A stretch of DNA of 47,047 nucleotides from DATKXO01 sp035528995 (GTDB taxonomy: Bacteria; Planctomycetota; Phycisphaerae; UBA1845): assembly GCA_035528995.1 (NCBI GenBank), contig DATKXO010000191.1, forward strand, positions 1 through 47,047, given 5' to 3'. The translations under genes and the position numbers were made by a program. How positions within the stretch are numbered: position 1 is the stretch's first letter; the number at the start of each line of letters is the position of its first letter. Below are positions 25,161-34,688 of the stretch, piece after piece. The notes under the pieces were generated by a model that was not told where the DNA came from, ran no database searches, and saw only the letters and a program-made list of their open reading frames with translations.

Positions 25161-27254
25161 CTACGTGGAATCTGCTGATGGAGTCGCCTTCTGCAACTCG
25201 ACCCGTGTGGACCGGGCGACGGGCGCCTCGACCGCGGGCGGCTTCGGCTCGGTCAGCTTCCAGGCCCGCAGCACCTCGGCCACGCTCCAGGCCTGGGCCG
25301 GGCAGCCGCGCGGCGTGTGCGGCGCCTGGGCATCGAAGATCTCGCTGACGCTCCCCAGGCCGGCGTCGGACAGGTGATCGATCAGCGGCTGCAACAGACG
25401 CCGACCATGCTGCCTGGCCTGTGCGCTGAACTCCTGCACCCGAAGATGGGCCTCCACGTACGGACCGATCAGCCAGCCCCACACCGTGCCGTTGTGGTAA
25501 GACCGGTCGCGCTCGAACGGCGTCTCGCCGAACCGCGGGTGATAACGGTAGTCGTCCGGAGAAAGGCTCCGCAGACCGCAGGGTGTCAGCAGCTCGTCCG
25601 TCACCACACCCAGGACCGCCTTGCGCTGCTCGCACGGCAGCGGCGAATGGAGCAGCGACACCGCGAAAATCTGATTCGGGCGGATCGAGCCGTCCGGCCC
25701 GTCGTCCCGCACGCAGTCGTACAGGCACTGGGCGTCGCGGTTCCAGAACGTCTCTGCGAAACCGGGTCCCACCTTGCGAATCAGCGACCGGCACCGGTCC
25801 GCCAGGGCGTGGTCGCGGGCCCGGTCCGCCACCAGGTGCAGAACGTGATACCACAGGGCGTTGACCTCCACCGGCCGACCGTGCCGCGGCGTGAACACCG
25901 TCCCCTCACAGGCCGCGTCCATCCAGGTGATCTGGGTGTGCTCGTTGCCGCAGCAGACCAGGCCTCCGTCGTCCAGGTGAATGTCGAAGTCCGTCCCCTC
26001 GCAGAACGCGTCGATCACTTTGCGGCACGCATCGAGCAGAAACGCGTCCCAGCTCTCGGAATCGTTGGAATATCGCAGATACGCGTCGGCCGCGTGTATG
26101 AACCACAGCGAAGCGTCCACGCTGTTGTAGGCGCACTCGCCGCCGTAGTCGTCGAACCGGTTGGGGATCAGCCCGTTCCGCTGGGCCCCCGCAAAGGTGG
26201 CCAGTACCTGGCGGGCTTCCTCGTATCGTCCCGGGATCAGCAGCAGCCCCTCCAGGGCGATGAAGCTGTCCCGTCCCCAGTCGCCGAACCACGGATACCC
26301 GGCGATGATCGTCGCCTGTCCCTCGTGCGCCCCGCCCGACTCTCGCCGGACGACGAACTGATCCGCCGCCGCGACCAGACGACGGGCCGTCGGATCGCCG
26401 CCCAGACTTTCGGGCAGACTCCACGCCGGGCTCACCACGTCGGACGTCATCCGCTCCCGGGCATCGCCCACACCACCGATGAACCCGACGCACGACAGTT
26501 CGCAGGTCAGCGTCTCTCGGCCGGTCGCCTCGAACGTGCCGGCGTGCTGAAGATCCTCGCGATCGCCGAAACCGCGCTCGTCCTCGACGCGATGGCGGAA
26601 GCGCCGCCACCACACCGGGTCGGCCCGCCAGACGAACTCGCCGGCCGACGCGAACATGGCCAGCGTCACCTCGTGCTCCATTCGCGGATGCACCCAGACG
26701 GCGTCGTCCTCCGAGTGCAGCTCCCACGGATCCGCCTCTTCCTTGCGCACGCCGTGAAAGTCGCGCATGGCCAGCAGTGGAGCGACCTCCAGACTGACCG
26801 GCTCGGGGCGGTTGGGGCGGATCTCGTAGCCCAGCCGAACCGCCCGCCGACCCGTGCACAACGTGATCCGCTTGCGGGCCTCGAACAGCTCGTGCGAAAA
26901 CGTGAACTCCACCCACGGATCGGGGGCGGAGATGTCCATCGCAAAGCCGATCAGCAGTTTGTAGCCCGCCGGGTGCAGCACGTCCTCGAACTCGTACGTG
27001 GACAGCTCCACCCGGGCTGGCCCCACCACCACCGTGTCCAGCGTCCCGGCCAGCAACAGGTAACGCTCCAGCGGCGGGCGTTTCGAGGCCACCAGCAGCC
27101 CGTGGTACCGCCGGGTCGGACAACCCATCACGCTGCCCGACGCGAATCCGCCCAGCCCGTCGGCCAACAGCCATTCGCGCGACTGCACCTCGTCGATCGT
27201 GCCCGACAGCTCGGGACACGTCGCCTTCGGACACGCTGGTTCTTGAGCCGGCAT
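25161..27254 (-). CDS. Glycogen debranching enzyme, amylo-alpha-1,6-glucosidase family
   Basis: A 697-residue protein with the two-domain plan of bacterial/archaeal GDE proteins (GH133 type). The N-terminal beta-rich domain (about 20-280) opens with REWLLADGLGGFASGSVMG and RRYHGLLVAS, both conserved. The C-terminal alpha/alpha toroid (about 300-670) includes AGYPWFGDWGRDSFIALEGL with the catalytic acid region, NRFDDYGGECAYNSVDASLW, WMDAACEGTVFTPRHGRPVE, YHNGTVWGWLIGPY, and a GCPAQAWSVAEVLR end. It removes alpha-1,6 branches during glycogen breakdown in the cytosol. No other glycogen gene is adjacent. GAGGAA about ten bases before ATG 27254 serves as ribosome site. The first 20 residues contain two cysteines of unknown role. 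Confidence 0.93.
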   Translation of the reverse strand: MPAQEPACPKATCPELSGTIDEVQSREWLLADGLGGFASGSVMGCPTRRYHGLLVASKRPPLERYLLLAGTLDTVVVGPARVELSTYEFEDVLHPAGYKLLIGFAMDISAPDPWVEFTFSHELFEARKRITLCTGRRAVRLGYEIRPNRPEPVSLEVAPLLAMRDFHGVRKEEADPWELHSEDDAVWVHPRMEHEVTLAMFASAGEFVWRADPVWWRRFRHRVEDERGFGDREDLQHAGTFEATGRETLTCELSCVGFIGGVGDARERMTSDVVSPAWSLPESLGGDPTARRLVAAADQFVVRRESGGAHEGQATIIAGYPWFGDWGRDSFIALEGLLLIPGRYEEARQVLATFAGAQRNGLIPNRFDDYGGECAYNSVDASLWFIHAADAYLRYSNDSESWDAFLLDACRKVIDAFCEGTDFDIHLDDGGLVCCGNEHTQITWMDAACEGTVFTPRHGRPVEVNALWYHVLHLVADRARDHALADRCRSLIRKVGPGFAETFWNRDAQCLYDCVRDDGPDGSIRPNQIFAVSLLHSPLPCEQRKAVLGVVTDELLTPCGLRSLSPDDYRYHPRFGETPFERDRSYHNGTVWGWLIGPYVEAHLRVQEFSAQARQHGRRLLQPLIDHLSDAGLGSVSEIFDAQAPHTPRGCPAQAWSVAEVLRAWKLTEPKPPAVEAPVARSTRVELQKATPSADST

Positions 27255-27585
27255 CGTGAGCGTTCCTCGATGGTCACGGTTCGGTGATGCGCCGCAGGTG
27301 ACAGGTCCTGCGCACCCCGGCTGGGTATTCTAACCGCCCAGCCTCGTCCTGGCGATACCCATTCGCCCCACCTCCTCGCTGTGATTTCGGCGCCGTCGAA
27401 AGCCGCAACCTAAACCACGCCATAAGGTTAATGCTGCCCGCGCCCCCTGCCCCGCCGCACCGCAGGACGCATCGCCGCACGGTGGCACCCCCCAACGGCC
27501 GATATCCTTCCATGTACTTCTCGGATTCGCGGCGGCAGGCCTGAAGCTCCGCGCGCTTCCACCCCGCACGGAGGAACTACTCGGC
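27255..27585. other. Divergent intergenic region, no gene found
   Basis: 331 bases between the debranching enzyme and the glycosyltransferase. It must carry both promoters, but I find no strong pair; a TAGAAT lies on the minus strand near 27330. GGAGG at 27570-27574 is the ribosome site of the following gene. No repeat or RNA gene was recognised. Confidence 0.4.
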
Positions 27586-29967
27586 GTGTCTCAAATCCAG
27601 GTTGATCCCCAGCCAATGATCCGGGCCGCTGCCCCCAGCACCCCGTACGACTACCTGCCGTCGATCCTGGCCCGGATCGACCGAGGCGAAGGCGATGCCC
27701 TCCTGCCGGCGGCCATCCGGGGCTATGTACAACTGGGTCTTTACGGGCCGGCCCGCGAACTGCTCGATCGTCTCGACCCGGTCGCCCTGCAATCCCCCGA
27801 CCTGGCCGCCCTCCGCCAAACCCTGACCGGCCAGCACACCGGGCAACTGAGCTGGAACACCTGCGCCGGCCGACTCGGCCGCAACCTCGACGTGCTTGTT
27901 CGGCGCGATGAACGCTTCGCCGCGATCGCCGAAGCCTGGAACGCCGCCCGCGACGCATACGAGCTATATCGCACCACCGACGGCAACTATCAGCTCTGCC
28001 GCCGCGATTCGCAAAACCGTCGCTGCTGGCTCGGCGGCCTGGCCGACCACAAGCAATGGGCCGGGCGGCAACCGCTCCAACACGACCAGCGCATCTCGAT
28101 GCCCAACCCCTACCTGCTGGAAGGGCTCGGCCACGGGCACTACTTCCGCCGAGTCTACGACACGACTCAGGACACCTTCCTGGGCTTCAGCTGCGCCCTC
28201 TACGTGCTCGAGCGCGATCCGGTCGCCTTCGCCATCGCCCTGAACCTTCACGACTGGCGACAGGTTTTCGCCGACCCGCGGGTCATGGTCTTCGTCGGCC
28301 ACGACTGCCTGGACCGCCTGGCAACGGTGCTCGAGGCCGACCCCGACCTCCCCTTGCCGCTCTCGTGCGTGCAGTTGCCAAGGTGGTCGCCCGAGCTGGA
28401 CCCCAAGCCGATCGACACGGTTTCCCGAATCACGGCCCAGCGCCGCCACAGCGGCGACGAGGCCCTCGCCCGCATCGAGGCTCAGTACGCCGGACGTGAC
28501 ACCCGCTATTGGGCCAAGCGTTTCGCCGAGGCCCTCGGCGGCCAGGGCCCGCCGCTTCGCATCCTCAGCGCCGTCAGCATCCATACGACCTTCCTGCAGT
28601 ACTCCATGCGTGACGCACACCACGCCTTCGAGCAGCTCGGCTGCCGGACGCGATTGCTCACCGAGCAGAGCAACCACCATGTCATCAGCGAGACCGCCTA
28701 CCACCGGGCCATCGAGGAGTTCGACCCCGACCTGTTCTTCCTCATCGACCACCTTCGCGGAGGCCACGAACGACTCCTGCCCGCCAACCTGCCCATGTTC
28801 ACCTGGGATCAGGACAGCCTGCCCCAGACGTTCAACCGTCGGGTGTGCGCGACGATCGGGCCGCTCGACGTGATCGCGGGTCTGGGCAAGCGTCACGCGG
28901 TCCGCGCCCTGGGCGTTCCCCGGGACAAGTGCCTCCTCGCCCACGTGCCGACCAGCCTCGAGACCTTCAACCCCCAGCGGCTGCCCGACCATGAGCTGGC
29001 CCCATACGCCTGCGACGTGTCCTACGTCAGCAACGCGTCGCAGACGCCTGAAGAGTTCCACGACGAACAACGCGGCCAATTGGAGGACGACGCGGGACGC
29101 GACGTGCTCGATCAGCTCTACCAGATGATCCGCCGGGCGGCCGGCGGCCCACAGATCAACGGCCACCGCGGCAACGAGCTGATCCATCTCATCGAGGGGG
29201 AGACGGGCCTGCAACTCGCGGACGAATTTCGGAACTGGCTGTCGCAATGGTATCTGTGGCGCCTGGTGGACCGAATCTTCCGTCACCAGACACTCGACTG
29301 GGTGGCTCAGTGGGCAACCCAAAGAGGACGCACCCTGCACCTCTACGGCCACGGTTGGGACAACCACCCCACCCTGGGCCCCTTCGCCCGTGGGTTCGCA
29401 CGGAACGGCCACGAACTACGCTGCATCCACCAGGCGTCGGCCATCAACCTCCAGGTGTTCCCCGGAGGGTTCATCCACCAGCGGGCCATCGACGGGTTGG
29501 CCTCCGGCGGGTTCTTCCTCACCCGCCGGACCATGGCCGACATGGACGGTCCCGTCGTCCGCCGACTGTGCCGGCGCTGCGACGACCTCGGCATCAATAG
29601 CACCCGACAACTGCTCGAATCGCCGGACCCCGAGCTGCAGGCCGCCCTCCGCGCCTACCGGGAATGGTCCGCCGATCCTATGGACCCGGATGACCCCACC
29701 CTGCTGCCCGACCTGCGGATGCAGGCGGAGCACTTCACGGCCGTCGACGTCTTTCCACGGTTCAAGGACATCGTCTTCGACGACCAAGCGTCGTTCGTCG
29801 CCCTGGCCGATCGGTTCGTTGACGACGCCGACCTGAGAGCGGAGCTGACCGGCGGAATGCACCAGGCCGTCGTGAAGCACTTCTCCTACGACCGTCAGAT
29901 GCAACGCTTCCTGCAGTTTCACGCCGACTACCTCAAAGGCCGCGCACAAGCGGGAGCTGTTGGATGA
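27586..29967 (+). CDS. Large CgeB-like glycosyltransferase
   Basis: A 793-residue protein beginning at GTG, with GGAGG eleven bases upstream. The first 90 residues are helical and TPR-like (LARIDRGEGDALLPAAIRGY). The next part (to about 300) is of unknown fold. From about residue 310 it reads as a GT-B glycosyltransferase of the CgeB type: LRILSAVSIHTTFLQYSMRD, DPDLFFLIDHLRGG, NLPMFTWDQDSLP, CDVSYVSNAS, and near the end LHLYGHGWDNHP, HQASAINLQVFPGGFIHQRA, IDGLASGGFFLTRR, which is the nucleotide-sugar side. It likely adds sugars to a surface polymer or protein. It opens a run of tailoring genes up to 35.8 kb. The acceptor and donor are unknown. Confidence 0.82.
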   Translation: MSQIQVDPQPMIRAAAPSTPYDYLPSILARIDRGEGDALLPAAIRGYVQLGLYGPARELLDRLDPVALQSPDLAALRQTLTGQHTGQLSWNTCAGRLGRNLDVLVRRDERFAAIAEAWNAARDAYELYRTTDGNYQLCRRDSQNRRCWLGGLADHKQWAGRQPLQHDQRISMPNPYLLEGLGHGHYFRRVYDTTQDTFLGFSCALYVLERDPVAFAIALNLHDWRQVFADPRVMVFVGHDCLDRLATVLEADPDLPLPLSCVQLPRWSPELDPKPIDTVSRITAQRRHSGDEALARIEAQYAGRDTRYWAKRFAEALGGQGPPLRILSAVSIHTTFLQYSMRDAHHAFEQLGCRTRLLTEQSNHHVISETAYHRAIEEFDPDLFFLIDHLRGGHERLLPANLPMFTWDQDSLPQTFNRRVCATIGPLDVIAGLGKRHAVRALGVPRDKCLLAHVPTSLETFNPQRLPDHELAPYACDVSYVSNASQTPEEFHDEQRGQLEDDAGRDVLDQLYQMIRRAAGGPQINGHRGNELIHLIEGETGLQLADEFRNWLSQWYLWRLVDRIFRHQTLDWVAQWATQRGRTLHLYGHGWDNHPTLGPFARGFARNGHELRCIHQASAINLQVFPGGFIHQRAIDGLASGGFFLTRRTMADMDGPVVRRLCRRCDDLGINSTRQLLESPDPELQAALRAYREWSADPMDPDDPTLLPDLRMQAEHFTAVDVFPRFKDIVFDDQASFVALADRFVDDADLRAELTGGMHQAVVKHFSYDRQMQRFLQFHADYLKGRAQAGAVG

Positions 29968-30103
29968 ACGGTAACCGCGCGGCAGAGCAGCCCGCTCGCG
30001 GGCAGTCAGCCCAATGGAGTATGGCTTGCTCTCTGGGCGATAGATTGGCGTTCGGTCAACTCGATTACGAATACGGAGGACCGAGGCAACCGGAGCATCC
30101 TGC

Positions 30104-31504
30104 ATGACAGAGCAAGTCTTGCATCTTCCAGTGGTTCAGGACCACGTGACGCGGCTCAAAACGCTCCTGGAGCAGCGCCCGTTATACCTGTCCATCGAGA
30201 CGACCAACATCTGCAACGCCCGTTGCGTGTTCTGCGCTTATCCCAAGATGCAGCGCCACAAGGCGGTCATGACCGCCGAGCTGTTCGAGAAGATCATCAG
30301 CGACTACGTGAACATGGGTGGTGGCGCCGTCGGTCTGACCCCCATTGTGGGTGACGTGCTGGTTGACCCACTCTTCCTGGATCGGCTGCGTTTGCTTCGC
30401 GCCCAGCCGTCCATCACCCATGTCAGTTTCGTCACTAACGGGATCGCTTGGCACCGGTTCTCCGCGGACGATCAGCGTTTCATCATGCAGAACATCGATA
30501 GCATCAGCATCAGCATCGGGGGACTTGACGCTCCCTCCTACAAAGGGATGTTCGCGGTCGACCGGTACGAAAATGTGCGCGCCGCGGTCCATCGCATGTG
30601 CGACCTCAAGGCTCAATACAGTATCGCAGTCGACATTCATATGGGTTTCCGCGTCAACCGGGCCATCGACGAACTGCTCACCGATCCGAAAATGGATCAA
30701 TTCCGCCGGCCCGAAGTGACCTCGATCTCCGCGATCAACAACTTTGCCAACTGGGGCGGCCTCGTCGGCCGTGACGACCTGCCCCCAGGCGCGCATTTGG
30801 TGCAGATGGATGAGTCGCCCGGCCAAGTCCGTCGCCTCAAGAGGAACCCCTGTTTCGTCTACTACTCTCATCCGGAGGTTAGCGTCTCTGGGTTGGTTAG
30901 TGCGTGCGCCTGCATGAATGCCGAGGCAGACGCGTTGATTCTGGGCGATACCTCCCGGCAGCACCTTCGCGACATATGGCAGAATCCGAAGCGAAAGGAA
31001 CTCCGGGCGTCGTTCGGCACCGACTCCTTGCCCGACATCTGCAGGAACTGCACCTATTATGACGACGGCGAAGCCTTCATTCGTCAACCTGCGTTCAGGC
31101 ATTTCGAGGTCGGACTCAACCCGTGGGATGTGCTTCGGCAACACGCCCCTCTGGCGGCGCACGCGGCGCTGGAACGGACATTGACCGAACTCGTCCAGGA
31201 AGGATACCGCCGCATGGGGCTTTACGGCGCCGGTGCCTTCACTCGAAGTGCCGTCGTTTCACCGGAGTTCGACCTGCACGCGTTCCCGGTCGTTGTAGTG
31301 ATCGACGATAATCCGGCTTTGCAGGGGACTTGCATTGCGGAATTGCCCATCGTCTCCTGCCGCGAAGCGCTGGACCGCCGGATTGATGCGGTCGTCCTCG
31401 CTACGGACCGGTATACCGCGCAGATGTGGGAAGGGGCCGGGCCCCTCCGCGAGGCCGGGGTCCACGTCCGGCCGATCAATACGCTCCGGGCCGCGCCGAC
31501 CTGA
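30104..31504 (+). CDS. Radical SAM (SPASM-like) protein fused to a Rossmann-type domain
   Basis: A 466-residue protein. The radical SAM motif CNARCVFC puts the cysteines at 37, 41 and 44 within LSIETTNICNARCVFCAYPK. A SPASM-like cysteine region lies at about 285-345 (CACMNAEA, ICRNCTYYDD). Residues about 365-460 are a separate Rossmann-type domain: MGLYGAGAFTRSAV, VVVVIDDNPALQG, LPIVSCREAL, DAVVLATDRY. The same kind of domain begins the neighbouring methyltransferase at 31677-32783. It may modify a glycan or peptide substrate shared with the adjacent glycosyltransferases (inference). By eye its base composition is less GC-rich than its neighbours, with more A/T at third positions, so recent acquisition is possible. 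GGAG lies nine bases before ATG. Confidence 0.83.
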   Translation: MTEQVLHLPVVQDHVTRLKTLLEQRPLYLSIETTNICNARCVFCAYPKMQRHKAVMTAELFEKIISDYVNMGGGAVGLTPIVGDVLVDPLFLDRLRLLRAQPSITHVSFVTNGIAWHRFSADDQRFIMQNIDSISISIGGLDAPSYKGMFAVDRYENVRAAVHRMCDLKAQYSIAVDIHMGFRVNRAIDELLTDPKMDQFRRPEVTSISAINNFANWGGLVGRDDLPPGAHLVQMDESPGQVRRLKRNPCFVYYSHPEVSVSGLVSACACMNAEADALILGDTSRQHLRDIWQNPKRKELRASFGTDSLPDICRNCTYYDDGEAFIRQPAFRHFEVGLNPWDVLRQHAPLAAHAALERTLTELVQEGYRRMGLYGAGAFTRSAVVSPEFDLHAFPVVVVIDDNPALQGTCIAELPIVSCREALDRRIDAVVLATDRYTAQMWEGAGPLREAGVHVRPINTLRAAPT

Positions 31505-31676
31505 CGCCGAACGCCCACCTGCGCCCGCTGGGTCGGCCGCAAGTGACGCTTCCTGTTCCTGATGCCCCTCTTGGACGCAAGTGGTCAAGTGGTGATCTGA
31601 GCGCGGCTCCACTGTGGCCAGTCAGTACCGCTTGCCGCCCTCGCGGCGACGGCACACGCGCGGGCAGCGCAGCCAA

Positions 31677-32783
31677 CTACCGGAAGCGGATGCCCGCAGC
31701 GATACCCGTCCCGTCCCGCCGGTTGACCAAGGTCTCCAGCTCCCGGCGGTTGGCCATCGCCGTGTTCCAGACCTCGTAGAGGTAGGGATGCTGCGGGTGG
31801 TTGATGTCGTCGAAGGCCAGCAAGCCCCCCAGCCGCAGGGCACCAGCAACGGTGTTCAGATCGGCCAGGGCGCCGTCCCGCGAATGGTCACCATCCACCG
31901 TGATCAGGTCGAACTTCTCGGCTCCGCCGCGCAGGAACTCGGGCAGCAACTCGTGACTCGAGCCACTCAGAAAGCGAACCGATCGCGTGTACCCTATCCG
32001 GGCGAGTTGTTCGGTGACGAATTGCGGTCCCGGGTTGTCGCTCCCGGCGTAGTTCTCGACCCAAAGGTCGCAAGCGACCACTTCGAGCTCGGTGGCAGCC
32101 GCCTCCACGCCCACGGCCCCACACACCACGGCCAGGCTGTGCCCGCGTCGGGTGCCGATTTCCAGGTAGCGCTGCGGGCGGGTCACTGAGGCGTAGGCGT
32201 ACAGCAGCGACCACAGATCGACGTACCGCCATCGCCGGCCGTAGCGCTCGATGGCTCTGCGGTAGCCCTGTACCAGGCGATCGAAGAACAGGTCGGGATC
32301 CAACTTGGAGAAGATCTCCATCAGGCCTTCCTTCGTCTCGACCTCGCGGGCCACGGCCACCACCGTGTCCAGGTTGATCGCCTCGGCCGGGGAGGCCACG
32401 GTGTCGATGCCCGCCGGCAGGTCGCCGTGCTTTTCGTACGGACCGGACGGCAGGCCGTCGTAAAGGCGGACGACCCTCGTGTTGGGGAGGCACTGCCGGG
32501 CCCGCTCGAACAGCTTGGCTTCGTTGGCATCCGACGAGATGACCACGGCGTCGAAGCCCGACGGGTCCGCCTTGTCCGGGGTGACAACGGGCCGCCCCTT
32601 GAACTCACGGATCTGCTCCGCCCGATCGTCGATGAGGACGACGACCTCCGCCCCGCCTGCCGAGTCCACGGCGTCGAGCAGCCAGCCCGAATGCTCGCCG
32701 GCACCGAACAGAGCTACCCGGGCGCAATCGCCCAACCGATTCGCCCAGACCTCGCGGATGTAGTACGCCCAAAAATTGGTCAT
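31677..32783 (-). CDS. Class I methyltransferase (Methyltransf_24-like) with N-terminal Rossmann-type domain
   Basis: A 368-residue protein in two parts. Residues about 20-115 are a nucleotide-binding-like domain: RVALFGAGEHSGWLLDAVD, EVVVLIDDRAEQI, GRPVVTPDKADP, DAVVISSDANEAKL. They align by eye with the C-terminal domain of the radical SAM protein just upstream in the window. Residues about 190-360 are a methyltransferase of the Methyltransf_24/TylF-like group: RYLEIGTRRGHSLAVV is the SAM loop, VVACDLWVENY follows, and FDLITVDGDHSRDGALADL with GGLLAFDDI is the diagnostic second half. It converges on the radical SAM gene with 172 bases between and diverges from the glycosyltransferase at 32987. 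The methyl acceptor is unknown, probably a sugar. Confidence 0.82.
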   Translation of the reverse strand: MTNFWAYYIREVWANRLGDCARVALFGAGEHSGWLLDAVDSAGGAEVVVLIDDRAEQIREFKGRPVVTPDKADPSGFDAVVISSDANEAKLFERARQCLPNTRVVRLYDGLPSGPYEKHGDLPAGIDTVASPAEAINLDTVVAVAREVETKEGLMEIFSKLDPDLFFDRLVQGYRRAIERYGRRWRYVDLWSLLYAYASVTRPQRYLEIGTRRGHSLAVVCGAVGVEAAATELEVVACDLWVENYAGSDNPGPQFVTEQLARIGYTRSVRFLSGSSHELLPEFLRGGAEKFDLITVDGDHSRDGALADLNTVAGALRLGGLLAFDDINHPQHPYLYEVWNTAMANRRELETLVNRRDGTGIAAGIRFR

Positions 32784-32986
32784 GCCGGGGTTCCTTGCAC
32801 AGCGCAGGACTGACCATCTCCGAGATTCCAGGCCCGATCAGCCGCGGCCGCCTCGTTCGTCCTCTGGGCTGCCGCCTTGATTGCTTATCGGATCGAGCCC
32901 AACCCCCTCTCCAACCCGACCAGGCGGCTGCGGTTGACCGCCGGCGCTGATTCAGCGACAAAACCTGGGAAGCGAGCGGTGGGACG

Positions 32987-34072
32987 ATGCGCGTTCTGAT
33001 CGTTGACTGTGCCTACCCCGGGTTCCTGGCCGACTTATACAATCGCCATCCGGAGGTCGAGGCGCTGGATTTTGAGCAGCACCGGCTCCGCTACATGGAC
33101 GAGGGCTTCGGCACCGCAGACGCGATGTCGCACCACCTCAACCGTCTGGGCCACCAGGCCCAGGAGATCGTGGTCAATGCCTTCCCCATGCAGCGAGCTT
33201 GGGCCCGGGAGCACGGAGTACAGCCCGACCCGCACGCCCCCCACTGGCAGCCCCCCATCCTGACCGAGCAGATTCGCACCATCCACCCGGACGTGCTCTA
33301 CGTGCAGGAGCTGGGCCCCGTCCCGGACGAGTTCTGGGCCGGCGTCAAGCCCCTGGTCCGACTGCTCGTCGGGCAGGTGGCCTGCACCATCCCGAAACGC
33401 CGCAGCTTCGCGGCCTACGACCTGGTCGTCTCCTCCTGGCCGCCCCTGGTCGATCATTTCCGGCAACACGGCCGATCCGCTGAGCACTTGCCTTTGTGCT
33501 TTGATCCTCGCGTGCTCGACAGGCTGGGTCATGTCACGCCACAACGCGACGTCACCTTCGTCGGCGGGCTGGGCGCGGTCCACCCCCAGCGGACCCGGCT
33601 GATCGAGCGTCTGTGCAGCAACGTGGACCTCGACCTCTGGGGCTACCTCAGCGGCAGCGATCCGCTGCCCGAGGTGATTCAGGCTCGCCATCACGGGGAG
33701 GCGTGGGGGCTCCAGATGTACCGCATCCTGGCCGGCTCGCGGATCACCATCAATCATCATCTGGTTCACGAAGTCGGCGGGCGACGCGACCACCACGTGG
33801 CCAACAATTGCCGGCTGTACGAAGCCACAGGCGTCGGCACGCTGCTGATCACCGATCAAAAGGACAACCTGCCCGAGCTGTTCGCCCCCGGCTGCGAGGT
33901 GGTCACCTATCGCGACCCGGACGATTGCATCGAACAGGTACGACGTTTTCTGGAGGACGAGCCTGCCCGACAGGCAATCGCTGCTGCCGGACAGCAGCGC
34001 ACGCTCCGCGAACACAGTTTCGCCCGGCGCATGGCAGAGCTGGCGGACCGGCTGCGCTCGCACCTCCCCTGA
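32987..34072 (+). CDS. CgeB-like glycosyltransferase
   Basis: A 361-residue GT-B-like protein. The N-terminus MRVLIVDCAYPGFLADLY is the first Rossmann strand; HPDVLYVQELGPVPDEFW and YDLVVSSWPPLVDHF are typical of CgeB proteins. The C-terminal half contains VTFVGGLGAVHPQRTRLIE, WGLQMYRILAGSRITINHHL, NNCRLYEATGVGTLLITDQK and NLPELFAPGCEVVTYRD, the nucleotide-sugar-binding part of this family. It is soluble, without a signal peptide, and is smaller than the 793-residue relative at 27586 but similar in its C-terminal half. It is followed 16 bases later by a COG4627 methyltransferase, so the two are an operon. The donor and acceptor are unknown. Confidence 0.85.
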   Translation: MRVLIVDCAYPGFLADLYNRHPEVEALDFEQHRLRYMDEGFGTADAMSHHLNRLGHQAQEIVVNAFPMQRAWAREHGVQPDPHAPHWQPPILTEQIRTIHPDVLYVQELGPVPDEFWAGVKPLVRLLVGQVACTIPKRRSFAAYDLVVSSWPPLVDHFRQHGRSAEHLPLCFDPRVLDRLGHVTPQRDVTFVGGLGAVHPQRTRLIERLCSNVDLDLWGYLSGSDPLPEVIQARHHGEAWGLQMYRILAGSRITINHHLVHEVGGRRDHHVANNCRLYEATGVGTLLITDQKDNLPELFAPGCEVVTYRDPDDCIEQVRRFLEDEPARQAIAAAGQQRTLREHSFARRMAELADRLRSHLP

Positions 34073-34088
34073 CGGGTGGAGAGAACAG

Positions 34089-34688
34089 ATGAGACACCTG
34101 CTGGCCCGAGAACGTCTGTTGCAGGCCCGGGGCATCCGCCCGCTGCGCATCGTGGTTGGTGCGTCGGGCGAAGCACCCCAAGGTTGGCTCGTCACCGAGC
34201 AGGACTTCCTAAACCTGCTTGACCCAACCACTTGGCAGACCTTCTTCGACAAGCCTTGCGTGGACGCCATCCTGGCTGAACATGTCTGGGAGCACTTGAC
34301 CTTGGAGGAGGGCCGCCAGGCGGCCCGCGTGTGCTTCGACTACCTGCGCCCGGGCGGCTATGCCCGCGTAGCCGTCCCCGACGGCCTGCATCCGGACCCG
34401 GCCTATCGCGAATGCGTCAGGCCCGGCGGCAGCGGCGCCGGGGCCGACGACCACAAAGTCCTCTACACCCATGGATTGCTAAGCGAGGTCTTCGAGTCCG
34501 CGGGCTTCACGGTGTCGTTGCTCGAATACTTCGACGCCAGCGGGACGTTTCATTACGTCGATTGGGACCCCGACGACGGCTTGATCGTGCGCTCGCGCCG
34601 CTTCGACGAGCGTAACTGCGACGGCCACAACCACTACACCTCGATCATCATCGACGCCGTCAAACCAGGCCTCACGCCCCGGGGCTGA
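34089..34688 (+). CDS. COG4627-type SAM-dependent methyltransferase
   Basis: A 199-residue protein with the layout of the predicted methyltransferase group COG4627. It has LRIVVGASGEAPQGWLVTEQ (a shortened SAM-loop region), LNLLDPTTWQTFF, DAILAEHVWEHLTLEEGRQ and YLRPGGYARVAVPDG, then HKVLYTHGLLSEVFESAGF. This group lacks the usual full N-terminal Rossmann glycine loop but keeps the EHVWEHL motif. GGTGGAGAG just upstream (34075-34083) supplies the ribosome site. It is in an operon with the preceding CgeB-like transferase, so methylation of the transferred sugar is a fair guess. Its 3' end overlaps that of the convergent methyltransferase gene by 17 bases. Confidence 0.85.
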   Translation: MRHLLARERLLQARGIRPLRIVVGASGEAPQGWLVTEQDFLNLLDPTTWQTFFDKPCVDAILAEHVWEHLTLEEGRQAARVCFDYLRPGGYARVAVPDGLHPDPAYRECVRPGGSGAGADDHKVLYTHGLLSEVFESAGFTVSLLEYFDASGTFHYVDWDPDDGLIVRSRRFDERNCDGHNHYTSIIIDAVKPGLTPRG

